Source of the DNA: Patiriisocius marinus
GTDB taxonomy: Bacteria; Bacteroidota; Bacteroidia; Flavobacteriales; Flavobacteriaceae
Assembly (NCBI RefSeq): GCF_008974325.1
Contig: NZ_BKCG01000009.1
Coordinates: 62,001 to 126,000, forward strand
DNA: 64,000 nucleotides
Reading direction: 5' to 3'
Shown in pieces: positions 9,709 through 17,445 of the stretch. The translations under genes and the position numbers were made by a program. Position 1 is the stretch's first letter, and each line of letters starts with the position of its first letter. A model generated the notes under the pieces. That model had not been told where the DNA came from and made no database searches. It worked only from the letters and a program-made list of their open reading frames with translations.

Positions 9709-10764
9709 ATGGGGATGAAACTCTCTAATTTTGGCTTTGAATTACCTGAAGAGCTACTTGCTGAATATCCAGCAGAAAATCGCGACGAAGCTCGCTTAAT
9801 GGTCTTAAATCGTAAAGAAAAAACCATCGAGCACAAGATGTTCAAAGATTTAATTAACTACTTTGATGAGGACGATGTACTCGTTTTAAATAACACGAAA
9901 GTTTTTCCTGCCAGATTATATGGTAACAAAGAAAAAACTGGTGCGAGAATTGAAGTTTTTTTATTGAGAGAACTTAATAGCGAAACTCGCTTATGGGACG
10001 TACTTGTAGACCCAGCGAGAAAAATTCGTATAGGAAATAAACTTTATTTTGGGGATGATGAAACGTTAGTAGCTGAGGTTATTGACAATACAACATCACG
10101 AGGTAGAACATTACGTTTCTTATTTGATGGTTCGTATGAAGAGTTTAGAAATAAACTTACCGAGCTAGGAGAAACACCTTTGCCTAAATACATTAAAAGA
10201 GAAGTAGAACCAGATGATGCAGAAAGATATCAAACTATTTTTGCAAAGGAAGAAGGAGCTGTAGCGGCACCTACTGCTGGATTACACTTTTCAAAGCACT
10301 TATTAAAGCGTCTAGAAATTAAAGGAGTTGATTTTGCCGAAGTTACATTACACGTAGGTTTAGGTACTTTCAGCCCTGTGGAAGTAGAAGATCTTTCTAA
10401 ACACAAAATGGATAGTGAAGAGATGAGTATTGGTGATGAAACTGTTGAAATTATCAATAATGCTTTAGCTAAAAAGAAACGTATTTGTGCAGTAGGTACA
10501 ACAGCAATGCGAGCTCTTGAGAGTTCAGTGTCCTCTAAACACACATTAAATGCATATTCTGGATGGACTAATAAATTTATTTTCCCTCCTTACGATTTTA
10601 GTATTGCTAATGCTATGGTTACAAATTTCCATACACCTAAATCAACTTTAATGATGATGGTTAGTGCATTTGCAGGACACGAGTTTATTAAAGAAGCTTA
10701 TGCTGAAGCAATCAAAGAAAAATATCGCTTCTTCTCTTATGGAGACGCAATGTTGATTATTTAA
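9709..10764 (+). CDS. queA: S-adenosylmethionine:tRNA ribosyltransferase-isomerase (queuosine synthesis)
   Basis: QueA transfers and isomerises the ribosyl moiety of SAM onto preQ1-modified tRNA to make epoxyqueuosine. Characteristic stretches are [14 protein letters not shown] at the start, [14 protein letters not shown], the catalytic-domain motif [24 protein letters not shown] and the C-terminal [18 protein letters not shown]. At 351 residues it matches the family. Two in-frame ATGs exist (9709 and 9715); either works with the promoter. It is transcribed alone and followed by a strong terminator. Confidence 0.96.
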   Translation: MGMKLSNFGFELPEELLAEYPAENRDEARLMVLNRKEKTIEHKMFKDLINYFDEDDVLVLNNTKVFPARLYGNKEKTGARIEVFLLRELNSETRLWDVLVDPARKIRIGNKLYFGDDETLVAEVIDNTTSRGRTLRFLFDGSYEEFRNKLTELGETPLPKYIKREVEPDDAERYQTIFAKEEGAVAAPTAGLHFSKHLLKRLEIKGVDFAEVTLHVGLGTFSPVEVEDLSKHKMDSEEMSIGDETVEIINNALAKKKRICAVGTTAMRALESSVSSKHTLNAYSGWTNKFIFPPYDFSIANAMVTNFHTPKSTLMMMVSAFAGHEFIKEAYAEAIKEKYRFFSYGDAMLII

Positions 10765-10786
10765 ATAGATCACAACACAATAATTA

Positions 10787-10817
10787 AAAATCCCGATGCT
10801 TCATCGGGATTTTTTGG
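10787..10817 (+). terminator. Rho-independent terminator after queA
   Basis: A 10-bp perfect stem (AATCCCGATG at 10789-10798, CATCGGGATT at 10802-10811) with a 3-nt loop is followed by a T run. Confidence 0.92.
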
Positions 10818-10884
10818 TTTATAACGATTTTGTTTGTTATTATACTTATTTAGAGTATTTTAGTTGTACTAATTAATCTTTATT

Positions 10885-12534
10885 GTGATTCAAAAAATAC
10901 TCATTTGTCTATTGTTTCTTTGCAGTACTTCGCTTTTAATGGCGCAAGAACCTGCGAGCTGGACTTATGCAACAGAAGCAGTTTCAACAATAATTGAGCT
11001 ACCTGCTTTAGATCACGCAGCAATTGCCCAAGAAGATGCTATTAATGATCTTGATAAAAGCCTGCCTTGGCGTTACGGCATAAGTAGACCTATAGATATC
11101 GATATTACTATAGATGGAGAGTGGACGGATATTCCAGATTTAAATGGAAGGATATGGCGTGCAGGAATTCAGTCTAAAAATGCGGTGAATTTAAGCGTTA
11201 ATTTTAATGAATTTTATATCCCTTTAGGTGCAAGCTTATACTTGTATAACGAAGATAAAACTGATGTTACTCGTGCTTATGGGCATAATGAAAATAATGA
11301 TTCTGGAGCTATTGGTTCTTGGTTTGTTGAAGGTGATTTAATTTGGATTGAATATTTTGAGCCTTACGGAATTAATGAAGATGCTACATTAGCAATAGAA
11401 AATATTATCCACGGATATAGAATGGGAAAAGTAGTGACTTTTCTAGATGGTCAAAGAGGATTGAATGATAGTGGTGCGTGTAATTACGATGTAAATTGTG
11501 ATACTGGTGAAGATTTCAACGATCATAAAAACATTGTAAAAAAAGCTGTTGCTTTATTAAATTTAGGGAATGGCTATTTATGTTCTGCATCATTGATGAA
11601 TAATACTGGCGATGATAAACGCCCTTTTCTTCTTACGGCAAATCATTGCTTACAAAACAGTAATCCTGCTATGTGGAGTGTGCGTTTTAATTGGATGAGC
11701 CCAAGCCCAATCTGTGGCGAGGAAGATGAAACGTTAGATATACAAACAAACTTCACGATGAGTGGTGCGGTTCTTAAAGCTTCGAGTGCTTTAAGTGATT
11801 TTGCTTTAGTAGAATTAAACACTACAATTCCACTATCTTGGGATGTAACTTTTGCGGGTTGGGATATGAGTGATGATAATCCTGAGTTTGAAGTAGGGAT
11901 TCATCATCCTAACGGTGATATAATGAAAGTTTGTAGAGATAATGATGGAGCTGTAAAGGAAAATGCTAATGGTACCGAAGTCTGGTTGATAGGTGGAGGT
12001 GCTGTAGGAGAAGGAGACGGTTGGGAAATAGGAACAACCGAAAGTGGTTCTTCAGGTTCACCATTGTTTAATGAAGATGGTAGAGTGATTGGACAATTGT
12101 ATGCAGGGCAATCGTCTTGTAATGGTAATGAAACAAATAACGATTATGATATTTACGGTAGGTTAGGGGTTTCTTGGAATTCTGGGGTTGATGAACAAAC
12201 TCGTTTAAAAGATTGGCTTGACCCCTTAAATACTGGGCAAACAACTATTAATTCGAAACAGAATGTTTTGAGTATTCCAGATAATGAACTTACAGGTAAA
12301 TTAGAGATTTATCCTAATCCAGCGAGTACTTATATTACTATTACAAATAGTCGTTTCCCAAATTTGACGTATAATTTTTATAATGCTTTTGGTCAACGTT
12401 TAATGGGAGGTTCATTATCTAATACGGATAATTTACTCGATATTAATTCGTGCGCAGATGGCATTTATTTTTTACATTTAGTTGATGAAGATTCTAATCA
12501 AGAAATAACTAAGAAGATTCTAATCTCTAAATAA
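10885..12534 (+). CDS. Secreted trypsin-like serine endopeptidase with T9SS sorting domain
   Basis: A signal peptide (IQKILICLLFLCSTSLLMAQ) precedes a pro-region and a chymotrypsin-fold protease resembling lysyl endopeptidases. The triad is readable: H254 in TANHC, D305 in SDFALVEL, S390 in GSSGSPLF. Paired cysteines fit disulfides of an exported enzyme. From about residue 470 there is a type A T9SS C-terminal domain (LEIYPNPASTYITI ... ADGIYFLHL ... KKILISK), which directs crossing of the outer membrane. The start is GTG at 10885; no in-frame ATG would keep the signal peptide. The segment 12130-12276 of this gene is also found, decayed, at 16008-16129. Confidence 0.9.
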   Translation: MIQKILICLLFLCSTSLLMAQEPASWTYATEAVSTIIELPALDHAAIAQEDAINDLDKSLPWRYGISRPIDIDITIDGEWTDIPDLNGRIWRAGIQSKNAVNLSVNFNEFYIPLGASLYLYNEDKTDVTRAYGHNENNDSGAIGSWFVEGDLIWIEYFEPYGINEDATLAIENIIHGYRMGKVVTFLDGQRGLNDSGACNYDVNCDTGEDFNDHKNIVKKAVALLNLGNGYLCSASLMNNTGDDKRPFLLTANHCLQNSNPAMWSVRFNWMSPSPICGEEDETLDIQTNFTMSGAVLKASSALSDFALVELNTTIPLSWDVTFAGWDMSDDNPEFEVGIHHPNGDIMKVCRDNDGAVKENANGTEVWLIGGGAVGEGDGWEIGTTESGSSGSPLFNEDGRVIGQLYAGQSSCNGNETNNDYDIYGRLGVSWNSGVDEQTRLKDWLDPLNTGQTTINSKQNVLSIPDNELTGKLEIYPNPASTYITITNSRFPNLTYNFYNAFGQRLMGGSLSNTDNLLDINSCADGIYFLHLVDEDSNQEITKKILISK

Positions 12535-12564
12535 TATATAGTTGTAAATTTTAGATATTAATAG

Positions 12565-12590
12565 ACCGTTCTTTTGAAACGGTTTTTTTG
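12565..12590 (+). terminator. Terminator after the protease gene
   Basis: Stem ACCGTT (12565-12570) with AACGGT (12578-12583), a 7-nt loop, then a run of seven T. Confidence 0.8.
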
Positions 12591-12615
12591 TGGGTTAAAG
12601 TCATTTAATTAGCTG

Positions 12616-12623
12616 TATTTTTG
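12616..12623 (+). promoter_or_regulatory. TAnnTTTG promoter box of rlmN, 7 nt from the start codon
   Basis: TATTTTTG matches the -7 consensus. Only 7 bases separate it from the rlmN ATG, so the transcript would be leaderless or nearly so. No TTG lies at the ideal -33 distance. Confidence 0.55.
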
Positions 12624-12630
12624 TGCCATT

Positions 12631-13671
12631 ATGAGTGATGTAAAACAAGATATTAGATCATTGTCTAAGGAAGAGCTGCGTAGTTTTTTTATAGAGCAAG
12701 GTGATCAAGCGTTTAGGGGAAATCAAGTGTATGAGTGGCTTTGGAAAAAAGGAGCTCATAACTTTGATGGAATGACTAATTTATCAAAGCAAACTAGAGA
12801 TCAACTAGAGGCTAATTTTGTAATTAACCACATTGAGGTTGATACTATGCAGCAGAGTACTGATGGAACAATTAAAAATGGAGTGAAACTTCATGACGGA
12901 CTTATAGTTGAGTCTGTTTTGATACCTACAAATAAAAGAACCACAGCTTGTGTTTCTTCTCAAGTTGGTTGTAGTCTTGATTGTAAGTTTTGTGCTACTG
13001 CGAGATTAAAAAGGATGCGTAATTTGAATCCAGATGAAATTTATGACCAAGTTGTAGCAATTGATAAGGAAAGTCGCTTATATCATAAAAGGCCCCTTTC
13101 TAACATTGTGTTTATGGGAATGGGAGAACCGTTAATGAATTATAAAAACGTTCTCGCATCTATTGATAAAATAACATCGGAAGAGGGTTTAGGAATGTCG
13201 CCAAAGCGTATCACTGTTTCTACTTCTGGAGTGCCTAAAATGATTCGTAAGCTTGCAGATGATGAGGTGAAATTTCATTTGGCTGTTTCACTACATTCAG
13301 CCATTCAATCTACTAGAGAAGAAATTATGCCATTCGCTAAATCATTTACATTAGTTGATTTAAAAGAATCACTTCTATATTGGTATGAAAAAACGGAACG
13401 AAAAATTACATATGAATATGTAGTTTGGGATGGTATAAATGACAATGCAGCGCATATACAAGCACTCGTTAAGTTTTGTCATCTTGTACCGTGTAAGGTC
13501 AATTTAATTGAATATAACCCTATTGACGACGGCATATTTCAGCAAGCAAATGCTCAAGCTATTGATGAGTATATACTCGCTTTAGAGAAAGCTCGTATTC
13601 CTGTAACAGTAAGGAGGAGTAGAGGGAAAGATATAGATGCTGCTTGTGGGCAATTAGCAAATAAGCAATAA
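12631..13671 (+). CDS. rlmN: Dual-specificity 23S rRNA A2503 / tRNA A37 C2-methyltransferase
   Basis: RlmN is a radical SAM methyltransferase. The iron-sulfur motif is CSLDCKFC, with cysteines at residues 114, 118 and 121. The mechanistic Cys is near the C-terminus (AACGQL), and GMGEPLMNY and STSGVPKMIRKLA are family signatures. Length 346 is normal. The N-terminus (DIRSLSKEELRSFFIEQG) supports the ATG at 12631. It has its own promoter box and ends in a bidirectional terminator. Its 3' end plus terminator occurs again as a degraded copy at 16154-16343. Confidence 0.96.
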   Translation: MSDVKQDIRSLSKEELRSFFIEQGDQAFRGNQVYEWLWKKGAHNFDGMTNLSKQTRDQLEANFVINHIEVDTMQQSTDGTIKNGVKLHDGLIVESVLIPTNKRTTACVSSQVGCSLDCKFCATARLKRMRNLNPDEIYDQVVAIDKESRLYHKRPLSNIVFMGMGEPLMNYKNVLASIDKITSEEGLGMSPKRITVSTSGVPKMIRKLADDEVKFHLAVSLHSAIQSTREEIMPFAKSFTLVDLKESLLYWYEKTERKITYEYVVWDGINDNAAHIQALVKFCHLVPCKVNLIEYNPIDDGIFQQANAQAIDEYILALEKARIPVTVRRSRGKDIDAACGQLANKQ

Positions 13672-13702
13672 AAAAAGCGGTTCAAAAAGAACCGCTTTTT
13701 TT
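13671..13702. terminator. Bidirectional terminator between rlmN and the convergent lipoprotein gene
   Basis: A long stem (AAAAAGCGGTTC with GAACCGCTTTTT) around a 5-nt A loop, with A and T runs on either side so it works in both directions. The same hairpin recurs at 16311-16343. Confidence 0.93.
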
Positions 13703-13709
13703 GTAAATT

Positions 13710-15065
13710 TTATTCTTCGATAATTAATCCATCACCAAGTATTGGTAAAACATTTCCATTGAATAATGGAAAGTCGCTGGCATATCTATAACATTTAAAA
13801 ACATCGTTTACTTCTAAAGGAATTGTGTATTTCCATACTACAGTTCCAGAAGCATCTATTTCATGAAGGGTACCTTCAGTTCCTTGAGTTATTAGTGTGT
13901 TTCCATTAGCTAAACGCTTAGCTCCTGAAACACGAGGTGCGTAGATGTCACTTGATACGTATGACCAAGAATAATCAGAAGGCTCATTTGCAATAGAAGG
14001 TGAGAGGGTGTAGCTTCCATCAGTTGACATTGGAATTGCGATTTCATCTACACTAGATTCAGTAGTTGATCTAGAATTGTTGAAACACATGAAGTTTCCT
14101 CCTTGATTCGGGCTATTCCCAATGTATGTAACATCGTGTTGCCCAAAAAGTAATTTGTCTGTTTCTAAAGCAGATTTATAAGCATTGGGGTTTCCCCATC
14201 TGTAAAGTAAATCACCACCTTTACCGTAAGTACCGCCATTACTTGTTTTGGCTTCAGCAATTGTTGTTGAATGATCAATAATCATCAATTCATCAAATCG
14301 CCTAGAGCTAAAAACTATTTGATCAAATTCTTCAATATAGAATAATGAGTTTACGTGACTAAGGTTAGCAATTCCAGATGTGTAATTAAGGTCAACTTTT
14401 TGAGGATTTTCAGATACAACTCCAAAATTCTGTTTAGTAGCATCGTAATCTTGTATTATATGATCCCATAGTTCCCATTGCCAAACAATTTCGGCATCAT
14501 TTGTTCCTATTGGTTTAACCTCAATAATTCTTTCACCCCATACAGCATCATCAGTTAATAAGTTGATGTCTCTACCGTTTTCAATAGCCTCGTTAGCATC
14601 TTTTAAGTCCCAAACTGAAGCGAGAAAATTACCGTTAGGTAGTGCGTGAATGTCGTGATGTAGAGTGTATTGTGGAGATGAATATTCCCAATTCCAAATT
14701 AGATTACCTTCAAAGTCAAATTTTTCAATTCCTCCAGTTCTACCTCCAAAAGAGAAAACAGGGTTTATTACTTCGTAAGATCTAATTAATTCCCCCTGCT
14801 CATTTAATGTCGCTGATATTGTTCTGTGTTCAGATTCCCATTTTTTCACAACAAATCCTTCCATATTTATTAAATAGGAATTTGTTGAGTTTACAGGTGC
14901 GATTAAAGTATATCCATTGTAAAAGCCGTCACTTTGATAAACTGAAACGTCTTCCGAAACTATTAATTCAATTGGTTGTTCAATAATGTTGTCATCTAAA
15001 TCATCACTACATGAAATTATAAGTGACAAAAGAGCTAAACAAATAAGATTTACACGATTCTTCAT
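13710..15065 (-). CDS. Arylsulfotransferase (ASST)-like lipoprotein
   Basis: The frame is open further upstream, but the ATG at 15065 gives a proper lipoprotein signal (MKNRVNLICLALLSLIISC, lipid-anchored Cys 19); the longer start would bury it. The mature part looks like an arylsulfotransferase beta-propeller: KKWESEHR, LIWNWEYSS, YTLHHDIHALPNGNFLA, LYRWGNPNAY, GQHDVTYI, MCFNNSRS and VSGAKRLANGNTLI. Blades alternating W and HD/H motifs are typical of ASST, which moves sulfate between phenolic compounds in the periplasm. Actual sulfotransferase activity is not proven by sequence; it may bind or process sulfated matter. It faces rlmN convergently. Confidence 0.75.
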   Translation of the reverse strand: MKNRVNLICLALLSLIISCSDDLDDNIIEQPIELIVSEDVSVYQSDGFYNGYTLIAPVNSTNSYLINMEGFVVKKWESEHRTISATLNEQGELIRSYEVINPVFSFGGRTGGIEKFDFEGNLIWNWEYSSPQYTLHHDIHALPNGNFLASVWDLKDANEAIENGRDINLLTDDAVWGERIIEVKPIGTNDAEIVWQWELWDHIIQDYDATKQNFGVVSENPQKVDLNYTSGIANLSHVNSLFYIEEFDQIVFSSRRFDELMIIDHSTTIAEAKTSNGGTYGKGGDLLYRWGNPNAYKSALETDKLLFGQHDVTYIGNSPNQGGNFMCFNNSRSTTESSVDEIAIPMSTDGSYTLSPSIANEPSDYSWSYVSSDIYAPRVSGAKRLANGNTLITQGTEGTLHEIDASGTVVWKYTIPLEVNDVFKCYRYASDFPLFNGNVLPILGDGLIIEE

Positions 15066-15080
15066 AACACAATTATAATT

Positions 15081-15110
15081 AAAAAAAAAGCACCATAAAA
15101 ATGGTGCTTT
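15081..15110 (-). terminator. Terminator of the minus-strand T9SS gene at 15135
   Basis: Stem AAAGCACCAT / ATGGTGCTTT around a 4-nt loop. The A run at 15081-15089 becomes a T run on the minus strand, so it terminates transcription arriving from 15135. Confidence 0.85.
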
Positions 15111-15134
15111 CAAATTTAAATCGAAATTTAAAAA

Positions 15135-15941
15135 TTATTTTTTGATAACTTTAAAAGTACTAGTTTGACCATTAACGTTAGCTTTTACTACATATACACC
15201 AGCAGCGTAAGCGTTAAGATCAAGTGATGCGCTTGAGTTCTCAATAGAAGAAGTCAATACATTTTGTCCTAAAGTGTTATAGATAGAAACAGTTTCGATG
15301 TTACCATTAACAGAAGAAAGTCTTAAGTTATTATTAGCATCTACAAACTGGTTGAAACCTGCAATAGCGTTATCATCAGTTCCTAATAAACCATCAAGAG
15401 TTACATCGTCAAAGTTGATGATAAATTGATCAGAAACATCGTGGTGTCTGAAAGCAATATATACAGTAGTTGCTCCATCTAAATCAGAAACATCTAAACT
15501 TCTGTCAACAAGCTCACCAGCAGCAGCAGGATCGTTACCTAAGTCTTCATTGAAGCTTACAGTAATGGTATCATCCATAAAATCTGCAACAGTGTTTCCT
15601 GTTGAAACGTATACAGTGTAAACTTCTTGTGAGTATAATGGATCTTGTCCACCAGCGAAATAAGTTAATAATAGATCAGTTGCTCCAGTTACATCGATAG
15701 CAGGAGAAACAACGTAGTTATCTGGAGTTAATGGAGCACCGTTCCATGATTCAGAAGATAAGTGGTAAACTGCACCGTCCATAGCTGTACTTGGATCATA
15801 AGCAGTAAAGTTTTCACCATCACCATCTACATCGATAGTAGTCCAATCAGAGATTTCACCGTCTTGGAAATCGTCAGAAAATAACTGAGCATTCATTGAA
15901 AATGAAGCAACTAAAGCTGCTAAAATTGTAATTTTTTTCAT
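15135..15941 (-). CDS. T9SS-exported protein with choice-of-anchor J (MAM-like) domain
   Basis: A short Sec signal (MKKITILAALVASFSMNAQ) is followed by a jelly-roll domain that opens LFSDDFQDGEISDWTTID and continues with PDNYVVSPAID and FIINFDDVTL, typical of cleaved-adhesin/choice-of-anchor J modules. The last 75 residues are a type A sorting domain (VSIYNTLGQNVL ... LNAYAAGVYVVKAN ... FKVIKK). The gene stands alone with its own terminator. A role in adhesion or substrate binding on the cell surface is likely, but the ligand is unknown. Confidence 0.85.
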   Translation of the reverse strand: MKKITILAALVASFSMNAQLFSDDFQDGEISDWTTIDVDGDGENFTAYDPSTAMDGAVYHLSSESWNGAPLTPDNYVVSPAIDVTGATDLLLTYFAGGQDPLYSQEVYTVYVSTGNTVADFMDDTITVSFNEDLGNDPAAAGELVDRSLDVSDLDGATTVYIAFRHHDVSDQFIINFDDVTLDGLLGTDDNAIAGFNQFVDANNNLRLSSVNGNIETVSIYNTLGQNVLTSSIENSSASLDLNAYAAGVYVVKANVNGQTSTFKVIKK

Positions 15942-16007
15942 AGTAATTTTTATTAGTTTATTTATTTTGTAAATGTAATTGAATCTTAGAGTATATAAAG
16001 AACTTTT

Positions 16008-16343
16008 GAAAAAATTAACAAATATGGTTAGGACGCTAGGTTAGGTGTTATTTGAAATTCTAGGTCTGATGAAAAAACTAATTTGTAAGAAAGGCTTCGA
16101 TTAATTCTAAACAAAATGTTTTGAGTATTTTGAATGATAAATAAACAGGCATATTTAATTGAATATAAGTCTCTTGACGACGGAGTATTTCAGAAAGGAA
16201 ATACTCAAGGAGTTGATGGTTATATAGTCGTGTTATAAAATCTTGAATTACTGAAGCGTTAAGAAAGAGAAGAGAGAGATAAAATACAACCTGAAAAATT
16301 TTTAAAACGCAAAAAAAAAGCGGTTCGAAAGAACCGCTTTTTA
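16008..16343 (+). pseudogene. Decayed duplicate of protease 3' part + rlmN 3' end + terminator
   Basis: No open frame remains, but the DNA aligns with two parts of the 12-13.7 kb region in the same order and strand. 16008-16099 lines up without gaps with 12130-12221 (43 of 59 matches over 16041-16099). 16100-16129 matches 12247-12276 at 28 of 30. 16154 onward matches rlmN from 13503 (shared blocks TTTAATTGAATATAA, TTGACGACGG, TATTTCAG, CTCAAG, TTGATG, TATATA). It ends in the same GCGGTTC/GAACCGC hairpin as 13671-13702. About 1.2 kb between the two blocks is missing. It fills most of the 420-base gap between two minus-strand genes; the first 65 bases of that gap hold nothing I recognise. Confidence 0.85.
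16311..16343 (-). terminator. Terminator for the T9SS gene at 16362, derived from the rlmN terminator copy
   Basis: Stem AAAAAGCGGTTC / GAACCGCTTTTT with a 4-nt GAAA loop. The A run on the plus strand supplies the T run for minus-strand transcription. The stem is intact although the surrounding copy has decayed. Confidence 0.85.
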
Positions 16344-16361
16344 ATCTTTATATAAGTAAAA

Positions 16362-17192
16362 TTATTTTTTTACAATTTTAATAGAGCGTTGTACGCCATC
16401 AACAGTTATGTTCGCAACATACATCCCTGCTGCTAAACTAGAAATATCTACAGCACCGTCATTTCCTGATAAGTTTTTGTTAGAAACTTGTTGTCCAGTT
16501 AAGCTATAAAGTGTGATGTTTTCTAGGTTGCCTTGAGTACTTACATTTAATTTTGAATCAGCTACAAAATATACTAAAGGAGCAAAGTCATTATCATTTA
16601 ATCCTAAAACACCTTCACCAGCTTCAAGTCCTTCACCAGCAACAGTGTTAAAAGCGTAATCTTTTATTGTAATACTAGATGCGTCTGCAGGAATATCCAT
16701 TCTTACCCATCCATAAAGTTGATCACCATCAACATTAACTCTTAATGCAGCATATTTATCAACTTGTCCATCACACCATTGGCTATTTGTGTATGCACAA
16801 CCTTGCCAGTTTAAAGTTTGGTAATTTGCATTTGCAATCCAATCAGCTTCAGCTCCATCAATTGGAGAGCCTTCACTCAATGCAAATGGATAGTTGTAAT
16901 TTCCACCAGCATTCATACCTAATACTGAATTTGCATTTCCTGTACTAGTGTAAATACGAGCTGTTGTACCTGGAGTAGCTCCAGAAAGAACACCGTCATT
17001 ACTAATTTCATAGTCCACAATAGCATCTCCATTTAAATCTAACATAAAACGAGTTCCAGTTAAAGTTTCATCAGGATCTACATCTGTGTATTGAATTTGA
17101 CCAGTGGCGTCAGATACACCTGCAATTGCTACAGTCAAAGCTCCATAAGAGGCTAATTTTTTACCTAAATTTTTAGAAGTAATTTTTTTCAT
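16362..17192 (-). CDS. T9SS-exported protein of unknown function
   Basis: The N-terminus (MKKITSKNLGKKLASYGALTVAIAGVSDATGQ) is a long signal-like segment. The body has a DLNGDAIVDYEI stretch resembling a Ca-binding loop, then aromatic-rich sequence with two Cys (WQGCAYTNSQWCDG). The C-terminal 75 residues are a type A sorting domain (ITLYSLTGQQVSNKN ... DISSLAAGMYVANI ... RSIKIVKK). I do not recognise the central domain; proteins of this layout are common secreted products in marine flavobacteria. It is monocistronic and ends at the hairpin at 16311-16343. Confidence 0.75.
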   Translation of the reverse strand: MKKITSKNLGKKLASYGALTVAIAGVSDATGQIQYTDVDPDETLTGTRFMLDLNGDAIVDYEISNDGVLSGATPGTTARIYTSTGNANSVLGMNAGGNYNYPFALSEGSPIDGAEADWIANANYQTLNWQGCAYTNSQWCDGQVDKYAALRVNVDGDQLYGWVRMDIPADASSITIKDYAFNTVAGEGLEAGEGVLGLNDNDFAPLVYFVADSKLNVSTQGNLENITLYSLTGQQVSNKNLSGNDGAVDISSLAAGMYVANITVDGVQRSIKIVKK

Positions 17193-17292
17193 AATTAGAA
17201 TTTTAATTGTTATTCGTTTTATTGAAAGAAATATCTATAAAGTATTAAATTCGTCATAAATTTAGTTATTATATACAAAATATACAAATAAC

Positions 17293-17445
17293 ATGTCTGA
17301 AAGTAAAGAAATACTTCCTGGAAAAAAAGTTGAAATCACTAAAGATGGCTCGTTAGGGTTACTAGCTTTGGGCGATGTGGGACTTCGCGCTTGGAGAGAA
17401 GTAAGAAATAAAATAACGAAAGAGAAATCATATGAAGAAGAATAA
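17293..17445 (+). CDS. 50-aa micro-protein overlapping the phosphodiesterase fusion gene
   Basis: A short frame (MSESKEILPGKKVEITKDGS, then LGLLALGDVGLRAWREVRNK and an acidic/basic tail) ends 14 bases inside the next gene. The overlap, the same strand and the uninterrupted frame with ordinary amino-acid content suggest a real, translationally coupled gene. No signal peptide or membrane segment. I do not know a family for it. Confidence 0.55.
   Translation: MSESKEILPGKKVEITKDGSLGLLALGDVGLRAWREVRNKITKEKSYEEE

Noticed and set aside
15066-15113. Longer N-terminus of the arylsulfotransferase-like lipoprotein
   Set aside because: It would place 16 residues before a perfect lipoprotein signal; the ATG at 15065 is the better start.
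16745-16948. Plus-strand frame opposite the T9SS gene at 16362-17192
   Set aside because: It is rich in His, Leu and Gln from antisense reading; the minus-strand frame has a signal region and a sorting domain.
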